This document shows, piece after piece, positions 55,328 to 61,967 of a stretch of 64,000 bases of DNA (positions are counted from its first letter, which is position 1; every line of letters starts with the position of its first letter). The notes beneath the pieces are model-generated. The model did not search any database. It worked only from the letters and a program-made list of their open reading frames with translations, and was not told the origin of the DNA. The DNA is taken from positions 1 through 64,000 of the forward strand of contig CAMCYR010000008.1 in the NCBI GenBank assembly GCA_945885475.1, given 5' to 3'. The position numbers were made by a program, and so were the translations under genes. Source of the DNA: Chitinophaga pinensis (GTDB taxonomy: Bacteria; Bacteroidota; Bacteroidia; 2-12-FULL-35-15).

Positions 55328-56158
55328 ATGAAAAAGCAAGAAAGAATACTCACTCAAGATGAACTGGAGATTGTTCTCAGCCAAGCACAAGATTATGGTC
55401 GTTATCTTGAGCTGGAGAATATTTTATTTATGCACACAGATTGGAAAGATATTGTTTGGGTGACACCTATTAATAAATTAGCTTTTATATGGGGTAATGA
55501 GGATACAGGATTTCTGCATATTAACAAGCGACATTTGTTTTACCAGAATCTTAAATTTTGGAAAGAAAATGGTAAACCTGATGACCCAAGCCTTTTTAAA
55601 CGCAATACGATTCCCAGGGGCGATTATATGAACATTGCTGATGATGTTTTTTCAAAGGGTGTAAAAAATAAGAAGGGCGAAAGAGAAGGATTTGACAATT
55701 ACACTGGTTTATTCAAACACCGAGACGGTGATGAGCACGAGTATATTCTGGTAACATATAAAGACACCAAGATTGTTCATACACTTTATCCAACTAAAAA
55801 AATTGGCAATCAAGTGCGACCAAAGGATTTTCTTTGGCATCGAGGTGATGTTACTGGAACACTAACTTTTCCTGAAGGCGAAAGCCGATTAGAAATTGTT
55901 ATCCCTTATGTTGATAGTGATAATATTAAATGCTATTCAGCCTTATTTGAATTCATAAATAATAAAGCATATTTACGACTTCAAGTTCATAATCCAAAAG
56001 AAAAGCAAACTGGAACCACTCAGCCTATACTTGAGTGGGACGTAACGGCTGATACAGGTTTTGAATCAATGGGCAGATACTTTCAGCATGCAGACCTCGA
56101 ATTAGTGGAACAACACATATTAAGATTTCATCGCCAAGTTCAAAAAGAAAAAGCTTAA
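55328..56158 (+). CDS. Hypothetical element-borne protein, 276 residues
   Basis: No clear family. The stretch TGFLHINKRH and HEYILVTYKDTKIVHTLYP resembles, loosely, Barnase-EndoU-type (BECR) toxins, in which a conserved H-x-x-x-RH and a late aromatic strand recur. That is a weak similarity. A second half of beta strands (LTFPEGESRLEIVIPYVDSD, LEFVIFE-like) follows. 22 bases after the DUF4238 gene and thus co-transcribed with it. No signal peptide. Confidence 0.6.
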   Translation: MKKQERILTQDELEIVLSQAQDYGRYLELENILFMHTDWKDIVWVTPINKLAFIWGNEDTGFLHINKRHLFYQNLKFWKENGKPDDPSLFKRNTIPRGDYMNIADDVFSKGVKNKKGEREGFDNYTGLFKHRDGDEHEYILVTYKDTKIVHTLYPTKKIGNQVRPKDFLWHRGDVTGTLTFPEGESRLEIVIPYVDSDNIKCYSALFEFINNKAYLRLQVHNPKEKQTGTTQPILEWDVTADTGFESMGRYFQHADLELVEQHILRFHRQVQKEKA

Positions 56159-56185
56159 ACATTGGCTTGATTTATTTTCTCTCGC

Positions 56186-56213
56186 TTCTTTTTTTTCCAT
56201 TCTCCGACCTATA
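56186..56213 (+). promoter_or_regulatory. T-tract/TGACCTATA element, copy B
   Basis: CTTCTTTTTTTTTCC then, after about 8 bases, CGACCTATA at 56205-56213 (first base C instead of T). 36 bases to ATG 56250. Confidence 0.6.
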
Positions 56214-56249
56214 CAATCAAATCAATTTCTTTTATTTCTATTTATCTAT

Positions 56250-56594
56250 ATGCTCCCAGACGGAATCCAGCCAATCTATGCAGTCACAAATACTCATTAT
56301 TTGCTTGATAACTCAAGGCCAAAACTTATCGGCAAAACGTACCACGGTAAACGTTATTTATCCGATGGCTCCGTTTCACTGCAGGATGTAGTCGAATTTA
56401 ATTTCGGTGATTTCAGAATAGCGGACCTTTTTTTCTTCGAGAATGACCAATTGATTTTCCACTCAATTTCGCTTTATACAGAAGCATTTATCACTAATTA
56501 CTACAATGAGTTGCTTGAGCAAAAGAAAATATCGCCACAGTCCTTAATTTCACTTGTAACACAAAAATATACTTTGCATGAAATGGGATTTTAA
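56250..56594 (+). CDS. ORFan protein, 114 residues (paralogue of next gene)
   Basis: No family known. The C-terminal half shares a layout with the next gene: a FFF run, LIF, a helical stretch, then SP-LIS-V-KY-L-E-G (here QSLISLVTQKYTLHEMGF). This suggests duplication. No signal peptide. Preceded by its own regulatory element. Confidence 0.6.
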   Translation: MLPDGIQPIYAVTNTHYLLDNSRPKLIGKTYHGKRYLSDGSVSLQDVVEFNFGDFRIADLFFFENDQLIFHSISLYTEAFITNYYNELLEQKKISPQSLISLVTQKYTLHEMGF

Positions 56595-56612
56595 TTCCCT
56601 GGACTGATTCCG

Positions 56613-56630
56613 ACTTTTTTTCGACTATTT
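56613..56630 (+). promoter_or_regulatory. Divergent T-tract element, copy C
   Basis: ACTTTTTTT then CGACTATTTATATTC (56622-56636): the T-tract is present but the core has CGACTAT instead of TGACCTAT. Weakest complete copy. ATG 56648 is 17 bases on. Confidence 0.4.
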
Positions 56631-56647
56631 ATATTCAAACAAAAAAG

Positions 56648-57025
56648 ATGGGATTAATAAATAACCAAGGCGATATAGTCATTCTTGATTCCGATGGAAT
56701 GCAGACTTATATTGGCACATTGAAACATGGAATCAGTTATAACACAAAAGCAAAAGCCAAGAAAGTAGCTAGGGTAACTATTCAGCCGACAAACGGTTTT
56801 TTAACCGATGAATTTTTCTTTGCACCTGGCGAAAAAAACTACGAGCTGATATTTCAACACCTAATGAATCGAGATACAAATCCTGAGCTGTTAAAAACGT
56901 ATCTGATGTTTTTTAATGACCAGGAAAATTACTCACCAAAGGAGTTTATTTCTTACGTGATTAAAAACTATTTTGTTAAGGAATTAGGATGTCAATTTCC
57001 AAATGAAAGAAGTGAAAGTAATTAA
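56648..57025 (+). CDS. ORFan protein, 125 residues (paralogue of previous gene)
   Basis: No family known. ITQPTNGF-like start and TDEFFFAPGEKNYELIFQHLMN..., then SPKEFISYVIKNYFVKELGCQF, matches the layout of the 114-residue neighbour. The two genes are about one-third similar by eye. No export signal. Confidence 0.6.
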   Translation: MGLINNQGDIVILDSDGMQTYIGTLKHGISYNTKAKAKKVARVTIQPTNGFLTDEFFFAPGEKNYELIFQHLMNRDTNPELLKTYLMFFNDQENYSPKEFISYVIKNYFVKELGCQFPNERSESN

Positions 57026-57315
57026 GCCTTTAATTCACCCGTTTTTAGGGCTCAATTTAAGTGGTTAAAACAAGCTCACTAATCTCGCACTTTAATTAAG
57101 CCGTCTAACCTAATTTAAACCCTTAGTCATGCAGTAAGGCTAACAAAATGCAGACCAATTAAATCTTGGACTATGGTCTTATCGAGTCCTGTCCTCAATG
57201 GTTCTACACGCATCTTCCCTATCGAAAAAGGGGTGAATTAATTCGAAACATCTATTAGTTTTTTGATTTGCAAGAGTTTAGGAATTAAGTAATATTTATA
57301 AATAAAGAAAACAGC
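57026..57315. other. 290-bp gap without a gene
   Basis: No open frame or copy of the T-tract/TGACCTAT element is visible. There are several short repeats of the TTAA/AATTAA type only. It lies between two ORFan genes and could contain an RNA, but nothing supports one. Confidence 0.4.
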
Positions 57316-57552
57316 ATGGAGCCGAACCAATATGGACAACTTTTATTGCAATATCCACAGGTATTCTACCAAGGATATTATTACCTGGCGTATCAGGATT
57401 TTATCGAGATGAGTGGACTTCCAAAAACCACGCTCCATCGCATAATTAAAGTGATTCCAGACGTGCCAAAAATTAGCATAAAAAATAGGACGTTTTATCG
57501 AATAGATTTTTGCATTAAATATCACAGGTGGGCTAAAGGAAAAAACGGTTAA
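57316..57552 (+). CDS. Putative DNA-binding protein, 78 residues
   Basis: ATG 57316. LAYQDFIEMSGLPKTTLHRIIKVI resembles a helix-turn-helix in a winged or MerR-like small regulator, followed by a basic tail (ISIKNRTFYRIDFCIKYHRWAKGKNG). It could regulate the element. Overlaps the convergent minus-strand gene by four bases at their 3' ends. Confidence 0.55.
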   Translation: MEPNQYGQLLLQYPQVFYQGYYYLAYQDFIEMSGLPKTTLHRIIKVIPDVPKISIKNRTFYRIDFCIKYHRWAKGKNG

Positions 57553-57851
57553 TTGTTTTGTTCTTTTCTTCTGATAATTTCTGCTTTTAATTCTGTGATA
57601 CATTCTTGGCCAATCCGATATTGTTTTGCAACATCAAAGATGTATTTGCTCACAATTGTTTCTAGGATGAATATGTAAATTAAAAAGTACATCACCAGCC
57701 AAACAGTTATTCCAAAGTAATACATTCCAAATGCAATTGCATTTATGCAATGCAATATCCGATGTGCTATTGGTGAGAAGCAGAAGTTCACACATCTGAT
57801 AAAGACCAACAGAACAAACAAATGTAAGTTCCGATTTCTAAATTTTTTCAA
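57549..57851 (-). CDS. Small membrane protein, 100 residues, TTG start
   Basis: The only minus-strand member of the array. Two hydrophobic segments (LHLFVLLVFIRCVNFCF and FGMYYFGITVWLVMYFLIYIFILE) and a charged C-terminus. Start TTG 57851, since no ATG fits; a TGACCTATAAATTTG element lies just upstream on the minus strand. Family unknown. Confidence 0.55.
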   Translation of the reverse strand: MKKFRNRNLHLFVLLVFIRCVNFCFSPIAHRILHCINAIAFGMYYFGITVWLVMYFLIYIFILETIVSKYIFDVAKQYRIGQECITELKAEIIRRKEQNN

Positions 57852-57857
57852 TCAAAT

Positions 57858-57891
57858 TTATAGGTCACACAAACTAAAAAAAAGAAAGAAC
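57858..57891 (-). promoter_or_regulatory. T-tract/TGACCTATAA element, copy D-minus
   Basis: On the minus strand: TTCTTTCTTTTTTTTAG, about 7 bases, TGTGACCTATAAATTTG. The same element as in the + strand genes but pointing the other way. It also contains TAAATTTG, a -7 consensus. It makes a 12-bp inverted repeat with the + copy at 57914-57925. Confidence 0.65.
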
Positions 57892-57892
57892 T

Positions 57893-57928
57893 ATTTTTCT
57901 TTTTTCTTCAGACTGTGACCTATAAGAG
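57893..57928 (+). promoter_or_regulatory. T-tract/TGACCTATAA element, copy D-plus
   Basis: TTTTTCTTTTTTCTTCAGACTG then TGACCTATAAGAG at 57916-57928, 10 bases before ATG 57938. Divergent partner of the copy at 57858-57891. Confidence 0.7.
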
Positions 57929-57937
57929 TAAAAAAAG

Positions 57938-58396
57938 ATGAAATCAATCACACTACTCTTCCTGGTAATTATTTCCTTTTGCGCTTGCAAAACAGAATCC
58001 GACAAGCAATCAAAACCAGTTGCTGTTGCTGAGACAAAGCAAGAGCCAAGCAAACCATATTCAAATCCTGCTTTAATATATGGCTCAAGCTTTGGACATT
58101 GCTTTCAAACGCTTTATAGGAACAACCAGTTTGAACAAATGATTTGTTTTACTTCAAATAAAACATTGAAGGAATTCGGAAAAGAGAAAGTGTTGAATTA
58201 TTACATGAACAAATTCAAGCTTGATTACGAACTTGGAAAGCTGAGTAACATCACAACAAAAAACGGAATTAGTCTTCTAACATACACCAATGGAAGGATT
58301 CAAGCAACCAGGAGAAAACTGGTAATTCAATGTTCTGTGGAAAATGATTCAGTAAAAATAATTCTAGAAAGCTTGGTTGTGAGTCCGTTCGAATAA
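57938..58396 (+). CDS. ORFan lipoprotein, 152 residues
   Basis: Signal peptide with lipobox SFCACKTES (Cys ~17), then a Lys/Glu/Pro linker (VAVAETKQEPSKPY) and a ~110-residue domain (GSSFGHCFQTLYRNNQFEQM..). It is exported and membrane-anchored. Family unknown, and the lipoprotein form is clear. Confidence 0.7.
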   Translation: MKSITLLFLVIISFCACKTESDKQSKPVAVAETKQEPSKPYSNPALIYGSSFGHCFQTLYRNNQFEQMICFTSNKTLKEFGKEKVLNYYMNKFKLDYELGKLSNITTKNGISLLTYTNGRIQATRRKLVIQCSVENDSVKIILESLVVSPFE

Positions 58397-58400
58397 ACAT

Positions 58401-58427
58401 TCTATTTAAAAATGGCTTTGACCGATG
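58401..58427 (+). promoter_or_regulatory. Degenerate element, copy E
   Basis: TGACCGATG at 58419-58427 resembles TGACCTATA, but the T-tract is only TTCTATTTAAAA and the element overlaps the ATG at 58425. It may be coincidence. Confidence 0.25.
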
Positions 58428-58691
58428 AAAAGAGAACACAAAAAACTATTAAAGGGCATTGCACTTTTTGGTGGGTCTTATTACTTTAATGATTATATAG
58501 GTGCAGCAGATGGTCTGAATAAAATCGAAAAGCAAATTGCATTGCAATTAAACTTTTTTCCAATAAGCTTGGCAAGTATTTTTGCATCAATTGCGATTAT
58601 CGTAATTGGATGTGCAATAATATACGGCTTTGTTTCAGGGCTCTATCGGATATGTACGTTTCGAATGCGCTTGGAATCTTTCGAGAAGTAG
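58425..58691 (+). CDS. Small membrane protein, 88 residues
   Basis: ATG 58425, 28 bases after the lipoprotein. A basic N-terminus (KREHKKLLKG) then hydrophobic segments (IALFGGSYYFNDYIGAADG; FFPISLASIFASIAIIVIGCAIIYGFV) and a charged end. Two-segment inner-membrane protein of unknown function. Confidence 0.55.
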   Translation: MKREHKKLLKGIALFGGSYYFNDYIGAADGLNKIEKQIALQLNFFPISLASIFASIAIIVIGCAIIYGFVSGLYRICTFRMRLESFEK

Positions 58692-58699
58692 AAAACAAT

Positions 58700-58730
58700 A
58701 TTTCTTTTTTTACAAGGTTCTAACCTATAT
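58700..58730 (+). promoter_or_regulatory. T-tract/TAACCTATA element, copy F
   Basis: ATTTCTTTTTTTAC then TAACCTATA at 58721-58729, overlapping the first possible start (ATG 58729). The first base pair is TA rather than TG. Confidence 0.5.
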
Positions 58731-58734
58731 GGGC

Positions 58735-59028
58735 ATGGGAACTAAAGAAATTTTGTCAGAAATAAAATTCAAAATCTTAGCAGATGCAATTTCAGCAGTA
58801 AGTATAATGGATGTTCTAGAGAGAAATCCTAGTGACAACAATATTCAATTGTACATAACAACAAATAATCTTGAAACAGTTAATTCTAATGTGTTAGCTG
58901 ATTTATGCACAAAATATACAACACCACAAATATATGTAAGCTTTGTTGTTCCAACAAGTAAGATGATTGGAGACGAAACCATTATAAATACAGATATGGT
59001 TTGTGTCTTCATAGAAAAATGGAACTAA
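58735..59028 (+). CDS. ORFan protein, 97 residues
   Basis: ATG 58735 is preferred over 58729, which lies inside the regulatory element; earlier in-frame codons are inside the preceding gene. Alpha/beta composition (EILSEIKFKILADAISAVSIMDVLERN, then PQIYVSFVVPTSKMIGDE). Family unknown. Ends overlapping the next gene's start by ten bases. Confidence 0.5.
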   Translation: MGTKEILSEIKFKILADAISAVSIMDVLERNPSDNNIQLYITTNNLETVNSNVLADLCTKYTTPQIYVSFVVPTSKMIGDETIINTDMVCVFIEKWN

Positions 59029-59309
59029 TTATAAAGATGGAAACAAAATTCATTTTTATCAGCTTGGTCATTAGAAATGGCCATTATACTTACGGTTCTA
59101 GCAAAGTGTATGAAATTCCAAAAGAGAAAGACATGCAGGAGTTCGCATTGCAAGTTGTAAAGAATTATCACATAGGCGAACCACTTCAAAAGTTTCCTGA
59201 CACAAACTGGTGGTATTTTTTTGGCGGAGAAGTTTCGGTAATGCTGGAGACAGCCGAGGAAATCAGGGAGCAGGAATATATTGTGTTAAATAAATTCCAG
59301 TACAAATAA
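59019..59309 (+). CDS. ORFan protein, 96 residues
   Basis: ATG 59019 overlaps the previous stop, so translation is probably coupled; ATG 59037 is an alternative. No element precedes it, consistent with co-transcription. It reads ETKFIFISLVIRNGHYTYGSS, KVYEIPKEKDMQEFALQVVKNYHIGE and EVSVMLETAEEIREQEYIV. Family unknown. Confidence 0.5.
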   Translation: MELIIKMETKFIFISLVIRNGHYTYGSSKVYEIPKEKDMQEFALQVVKNYHIGEPLQKFPDTNWWYFFGGEVSVMLETAEEIREQEYIVLNKFQYK

Positions 59310-59340
59310 TTCTTTTTTTTAAATGCTCTGACCTATAAGA
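59310..59340 (+). promoter_or_regulatory. T-tract/TGACCTATAA element, copy H
   Basis: TTCTTTTTTTTAAATGCTCTGACCTATAAGA with TGACCTATAAGA at 59329-59340. The T-tract begins directly after the previous stop. 11 bases to ATG 59352. Confidence 0.75.
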
Positions 59341-59351
59341 GAAAACGAAAA

Positions 59352-59693
59352 ATGAATCCTAAATTCAAACATCTATTTTCTACTGAAATAATTAAAGCGT
59401 TTACAAAGCAAGGCTATACAGGTGATAAAGAGATGCGTGAAATAAAAATCATTTGCAAGCTTTTTAATCCCTGCGGAATAGGTTCTTGGTTCTTATATGA
59501 ACATGTTGAGGAAGACATATACATGGCATTCTGTTTATTAGATGACCCAAGTTATGCCGAGATAGGAACAATATCACTCAATGAATTGGTTGCCTTGAAA
59601 TTACCATTCGGCTTGGGAATAGAAAGAGACATTCATTTTCCAACAGGAGAAAAAACTCTGAAGGAAATTTATGACAAAGTAAAAGGCAGGTAA
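59352..59693 (+). CDS. DUF2958-like protein, 113 residues
   Basis: The signature of DUF2958 is recognisable: IKIICKLFNPCGIGSWFLYEH, then CLLDDPSYAEIGTISLNELVALKLPFGLGIERDIHFP, including the family's ELGxxSLxEL...GLxIERD pattern. DUF2958 proteins are common on integrative elements and phages, function unknown. Cytoplasmic. Confidence 0.75.
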   Translation: MNPKFKHLFSTEIIKAFTKQGYTGDKEMREIKIICKLFNPCGIGSWFLYEHVEEDIYMAFCLLDDPSYAEIGTISLNELVALKLPFGLGIERDIHFPTGEKTLKEIYDKVKGR

Positions 59694-59694
59694 A

Positions 59695-59725
59695 TTCTTT
59701 TTTTTATTCCCACTGACCTATAAGA
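59695..59725 (+). promoter_or_regulatory. T-tract/TGACCTATAA element, copy I
   Basis: TTCTTTTTTTTATTCC then TGACCTATAAGA at 59714-59725, 13 bases before ATG 59739. Begins two bases after the DUF2958 stop. Confidence 0.75.
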
Positions 59726-59738
59726 AGAAAGAGTTTAA

Positions 59739-60038
59739 ATGAAACTCAATAAAAGGTCTTTCTGCATTGGGATGGTCAGCTCTATCCTTACAAATCATTT
59801 TGAGGAACAAGTTTTTCTCAAAGCGCAAAGTCGTTGTGTTGATTTTGCTTTCCCATCAACAGCAGAAATTTTTTCTTTGTGGTCGATTGAGTTTGAGAAA
59901 TACTTCACCAAAAAATTCAAACGTTGGGACTACCAATTAGAAAAGGGAATACAGCCTTTGTCTTGGCAGGTTCGTGAAATAAAAAATTTAGAAAATTTGA
60001 TAATTGACTTCGGATATCACAAATTCAATCACATGTAA
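59739..60038 (+). CDS. ORFan protein, 99 residues
   Basis: ATG 59739. Helical/aromatic sequence (SSILTNHFEEQVFLKAQSRC, FSLWSIEFEKYFTKKFKRWDYQLEKG). No family or signal peptide. Preceded by its own element. Confidence 0.55.
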   Translation: MKLNKRSFCIGMVSSILTNHFEEQVFLKAQSRCVDFAFPSTAEIFSLWSIEFEKYFTKKFKRWDYQLEKGIQPLSWQVREIKNLENLIIDFGYHKFNHM

Positions 60039-60070
60039 TTTTTCTTTTTTTATAAATCAATGACCTATAA
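60037..60070 (+). promoter_or_regulatory. T-tract/TGACCTATAA element, copy J
   Basis: TTTTTCTTTTTTTATAAATCAA then TGACCTATAA at 60061-60070, 17 bases before ATG 60088. Confidence 0.72.
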
Positions 60071-60087
60071 TTAAAAACAGATTTTAT

Positions 60088-60597
60088 ATGAGTGCTTTCA
60101 AAATCGTAAATGAATCAATCGTGGACTATACGGATGATGACCAGCTTTATTTAATGATAATACTCTACAAGGAAAAGTATTATGTTGTTGTAGATAGCCG
60201 AACAGCTAGAATAGGCAATGTTAAAGCTCACAACAGAAAGGAAGCTGATGTAATGTTCAACGAGATAGAAGCTCGAATGAGAGCATACTCTGATTTATGG
60301 AAAATATTGGAAATGTTCAAAATTGCATTTTCCATGAAGTCGAAAAAGCAATTTATGTTTATTGTCAATATTCTTAATACTGAGCAGGAATTTAATTCTA
60401 TCTGGAAATTAAAGTTCACCTATGCTTGCGTTACATCACCAATGATAACAGACCTGATATACGAGGACAAAATGTATGACCACACCATACACATCTCTTT
60501 CCCAGGGAACGAATATCCGCTTGGGTACTTCAGAGCACCAGACGCTGAATCTCGATTTACGTTCTACGTAAGCGATTTTTTTATGAATAAAATATAA
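60088..60597 (+). CDS. ORFan protein, 169 residues
   Basis: ATG 60088. Alpha/beta composition (LYLMIILYKEKYYVVVDSRTARIG; LKFTYACVTSPMITDLIYEDKMYDHTIHIS). No family known. Last protein of the array before the recombinase. Confidence 0.6.
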   Translation: MSAFKIVNESIVDYTDDDQLYLMIILYKEKYYVVVDSRTARIGNVKAHNRKEADVMFNEIEARMRAYSDLWKILEMFKIAFSMKSKKQFMFIVNILNTEQEFNSIWKLKFTYACVTSPMITDLIYEDKMYDHTIHISFPGNEYPLGYFRAPDAESRFTFYVSDFFMNKI

Positions 60598-60603
60598 ATC
60601 ATA

Positions 60604-60640
60604 TTCTTTTTCTTTTTTTTAAAAGCTCTGACCTATAAGA
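60604..60640 (+). promoter_or_regulatory. T-tract/TGACCTATAA element, copy K
   Basis: TTCTTTTTCTTTTTTTTAAAAGC then TGACCTATAAGA at 60629-60640. No gene of normal size follows at the usual distance; the only start (60649) opens 11 codons. The next gene is the serine recombinase at 60796. Confidence 0.7.
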
Positions 60641-60654
60641 GGTATACTATGCAC

Positions 60655-60743
60655 AAAAGTGTCAAAAAAACCTTCCAGGTGTAAAAGGTGTCAATTAAAC
60701 CCCATTTAAAAGTGATACGAAAAATTAGGCTTTTGCGTGTCAA
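60655..60743 (+). repeat. GTGTCAA direct repeats upstream of the recombinase
   Basis: AAAAGTGTCAAAAAAACC (60655-60672) and AAAAGGTGTCAATTAAACC (60683-60701) are 19-bp near-direct repeats 29 bp apart, with a third GTGTCAA at 60737-60743. They resemble transposase or resolvase end sites (IS21-like ends also have such repeats). They could be res sites for the adjacent recombinase. Confidence 0.5.
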
Positions 60744-60795
60744 AGTATCTTGAACAGAAAACACAAGTTTATTTTACAACCAAAACAAACTAAAT

Positions 60796-61380
60796 ATGAC
60801 AACAGCCATTTACCTAAGATGCTCTACAACCAGACAAGATGTGGAAAATCAATTGAATCCGTTAAGGGATTATTGCCAAAAAGCAGGACTTGATATTTAT
60901 AAAATATATTCGGATTATGAAAGTGGAGATAGTAAGAACCGAGCAGGATTTGGAGAAATGATGATGGATGCAAGCCAAAAGAAATTCGAGATGCTTGTTT
61001 TCTGGAGTCTCGACCGTCTCTCCAGAGAAGGCGTAAGACAAACCCTTCATTACTTGGAGCAGTTGGAAAATTACGGAGTAGGTTTCAAAAGTTTCACAGA
61101 ACAGTACATTGATAGCACAAGCATCTTCCGTGACGTAATAATTAGTTTGCTTGCAACTTTGGCAAAGCAAGAAAAAATTCGGCTAAAAGAAAGAGTGATG
61201 GCTGGATTGAAAAAGGCAAAGCTTGAAGGTAGAATTGGTGGTCGACCAAAAGTTCATTCTGAAATCATCGAACGAATAATAGAATTAAAGAATCGAGGTT
61301 TTTCAAATAGACGAATTGGAAGAGAATTGCAAATTTCAAATACAAGCGTTGGTAATTATTTGAATTCGATTAAAAAATAG
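60796..61380 (+). CDS. Serine recombinase (resolvase/invertase family)
   Basis: 194 residues, typical of small resolvases. The N-terminal catalytic motif YLRCSTTRQDVENQL carries the Ser nucleophile (~10), followed by FWSLDRLSREG and the E-helix region (RDVIISLLATLAKQEKIRLKERV). The C-terminal Hin-type helix-turn-helix (ELKNRGFSNRRIGRELQISNTSVGNYL) binds DNA. Full length. Candidate substrates are the GTGTCAA repeats next to it, or perhaps the array. Confidence 0.9.
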   Translation: MTTAIYLRCSTTRQDVENQLNPLRDYCQKAGLDIYKIYSDYESGDSKNRAGFGEMMMDASQKKFEMLVFWSLDRLSREGVRQTLHYLEQLENYGVGFKSFTEQYIDSTSIFRDVIISLLATLAKQEKIRLKERVMAGLKKAKLEGRIGGRPKVHSEIIERIIELKNRGFSNRRIGRELQISNTSVGNYLNSIKK

Positions 61381-61967
61381 TATTAATGAGATGCAACGAA
61401 AGTGATTTTTGTTTCAGCTTAAACAAAAATATATTTGTGAAAGGAAAACAGGAATCACTTGCAATGCCTATTATTAAACCGTTTTAGCATGTTTGTTATA
61501 AATATGTTTTGTTTAAGCTCAAACAAATTTCAAATAAATTTCAATCATCTTTAATTGGTGAAAATATTTTAAAAAATATTTGTTCTTTGAAAGCATTGTT
61601 AATAAAGGATTGCATAGGTTTTGTAATTAAGTTAATTAAAATATCAAAAACTTTTTCTAAAAACTTTCGTATAAACAGTAAGAAAGAAAAGTTATCGAAG
61701 AACTTTTTAGCATAGCTAACGGATTGCAATTTTGAAAACAGAGTAAGGATTGTGCAATTCAACCACCGAACAAGCTACCGCTTAAATGCCTCCAGCAGTT
61801 ATTGGAGTGCCGAATTCGAAGAGTAAAAATTATGGCAAATCAGGCGTTGTAAAAAAACGTTCTGTGAAATTGTATTGTCTTGTTTAAAAAACACAAAGAC
61901 CACATGGACTAGCTGTGGCCTTTGAAAGGGTTAAACATTAAAAAATTGTAACTAATAAATCAAATAT
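61381..61967. other. 587-bp gap with a stem-loop
   Basis: No convincing gene; a 68-codon frame at 61509-61715 has low-complexity Lys/Ile/Phe composition and I reject it. A hairpin CAAAGACCACA / TGTGGCCTTTG lies at 61894-61924, before the next gene. The minus strand then shows a T-run, so it may be a terminator or a replication/conjugation site. AAACAAGTTTGTT-type palindromic tracts recur near 61490-61520. Confidence 0.4.

Noticed and set aside
61509-61715. 68-codon frame in the gap after the serine recombinase
   Set aside because: Low-complexity Lys/Ile/Phe composition, no element or promoter and no family; consistent with AT-rich chance.
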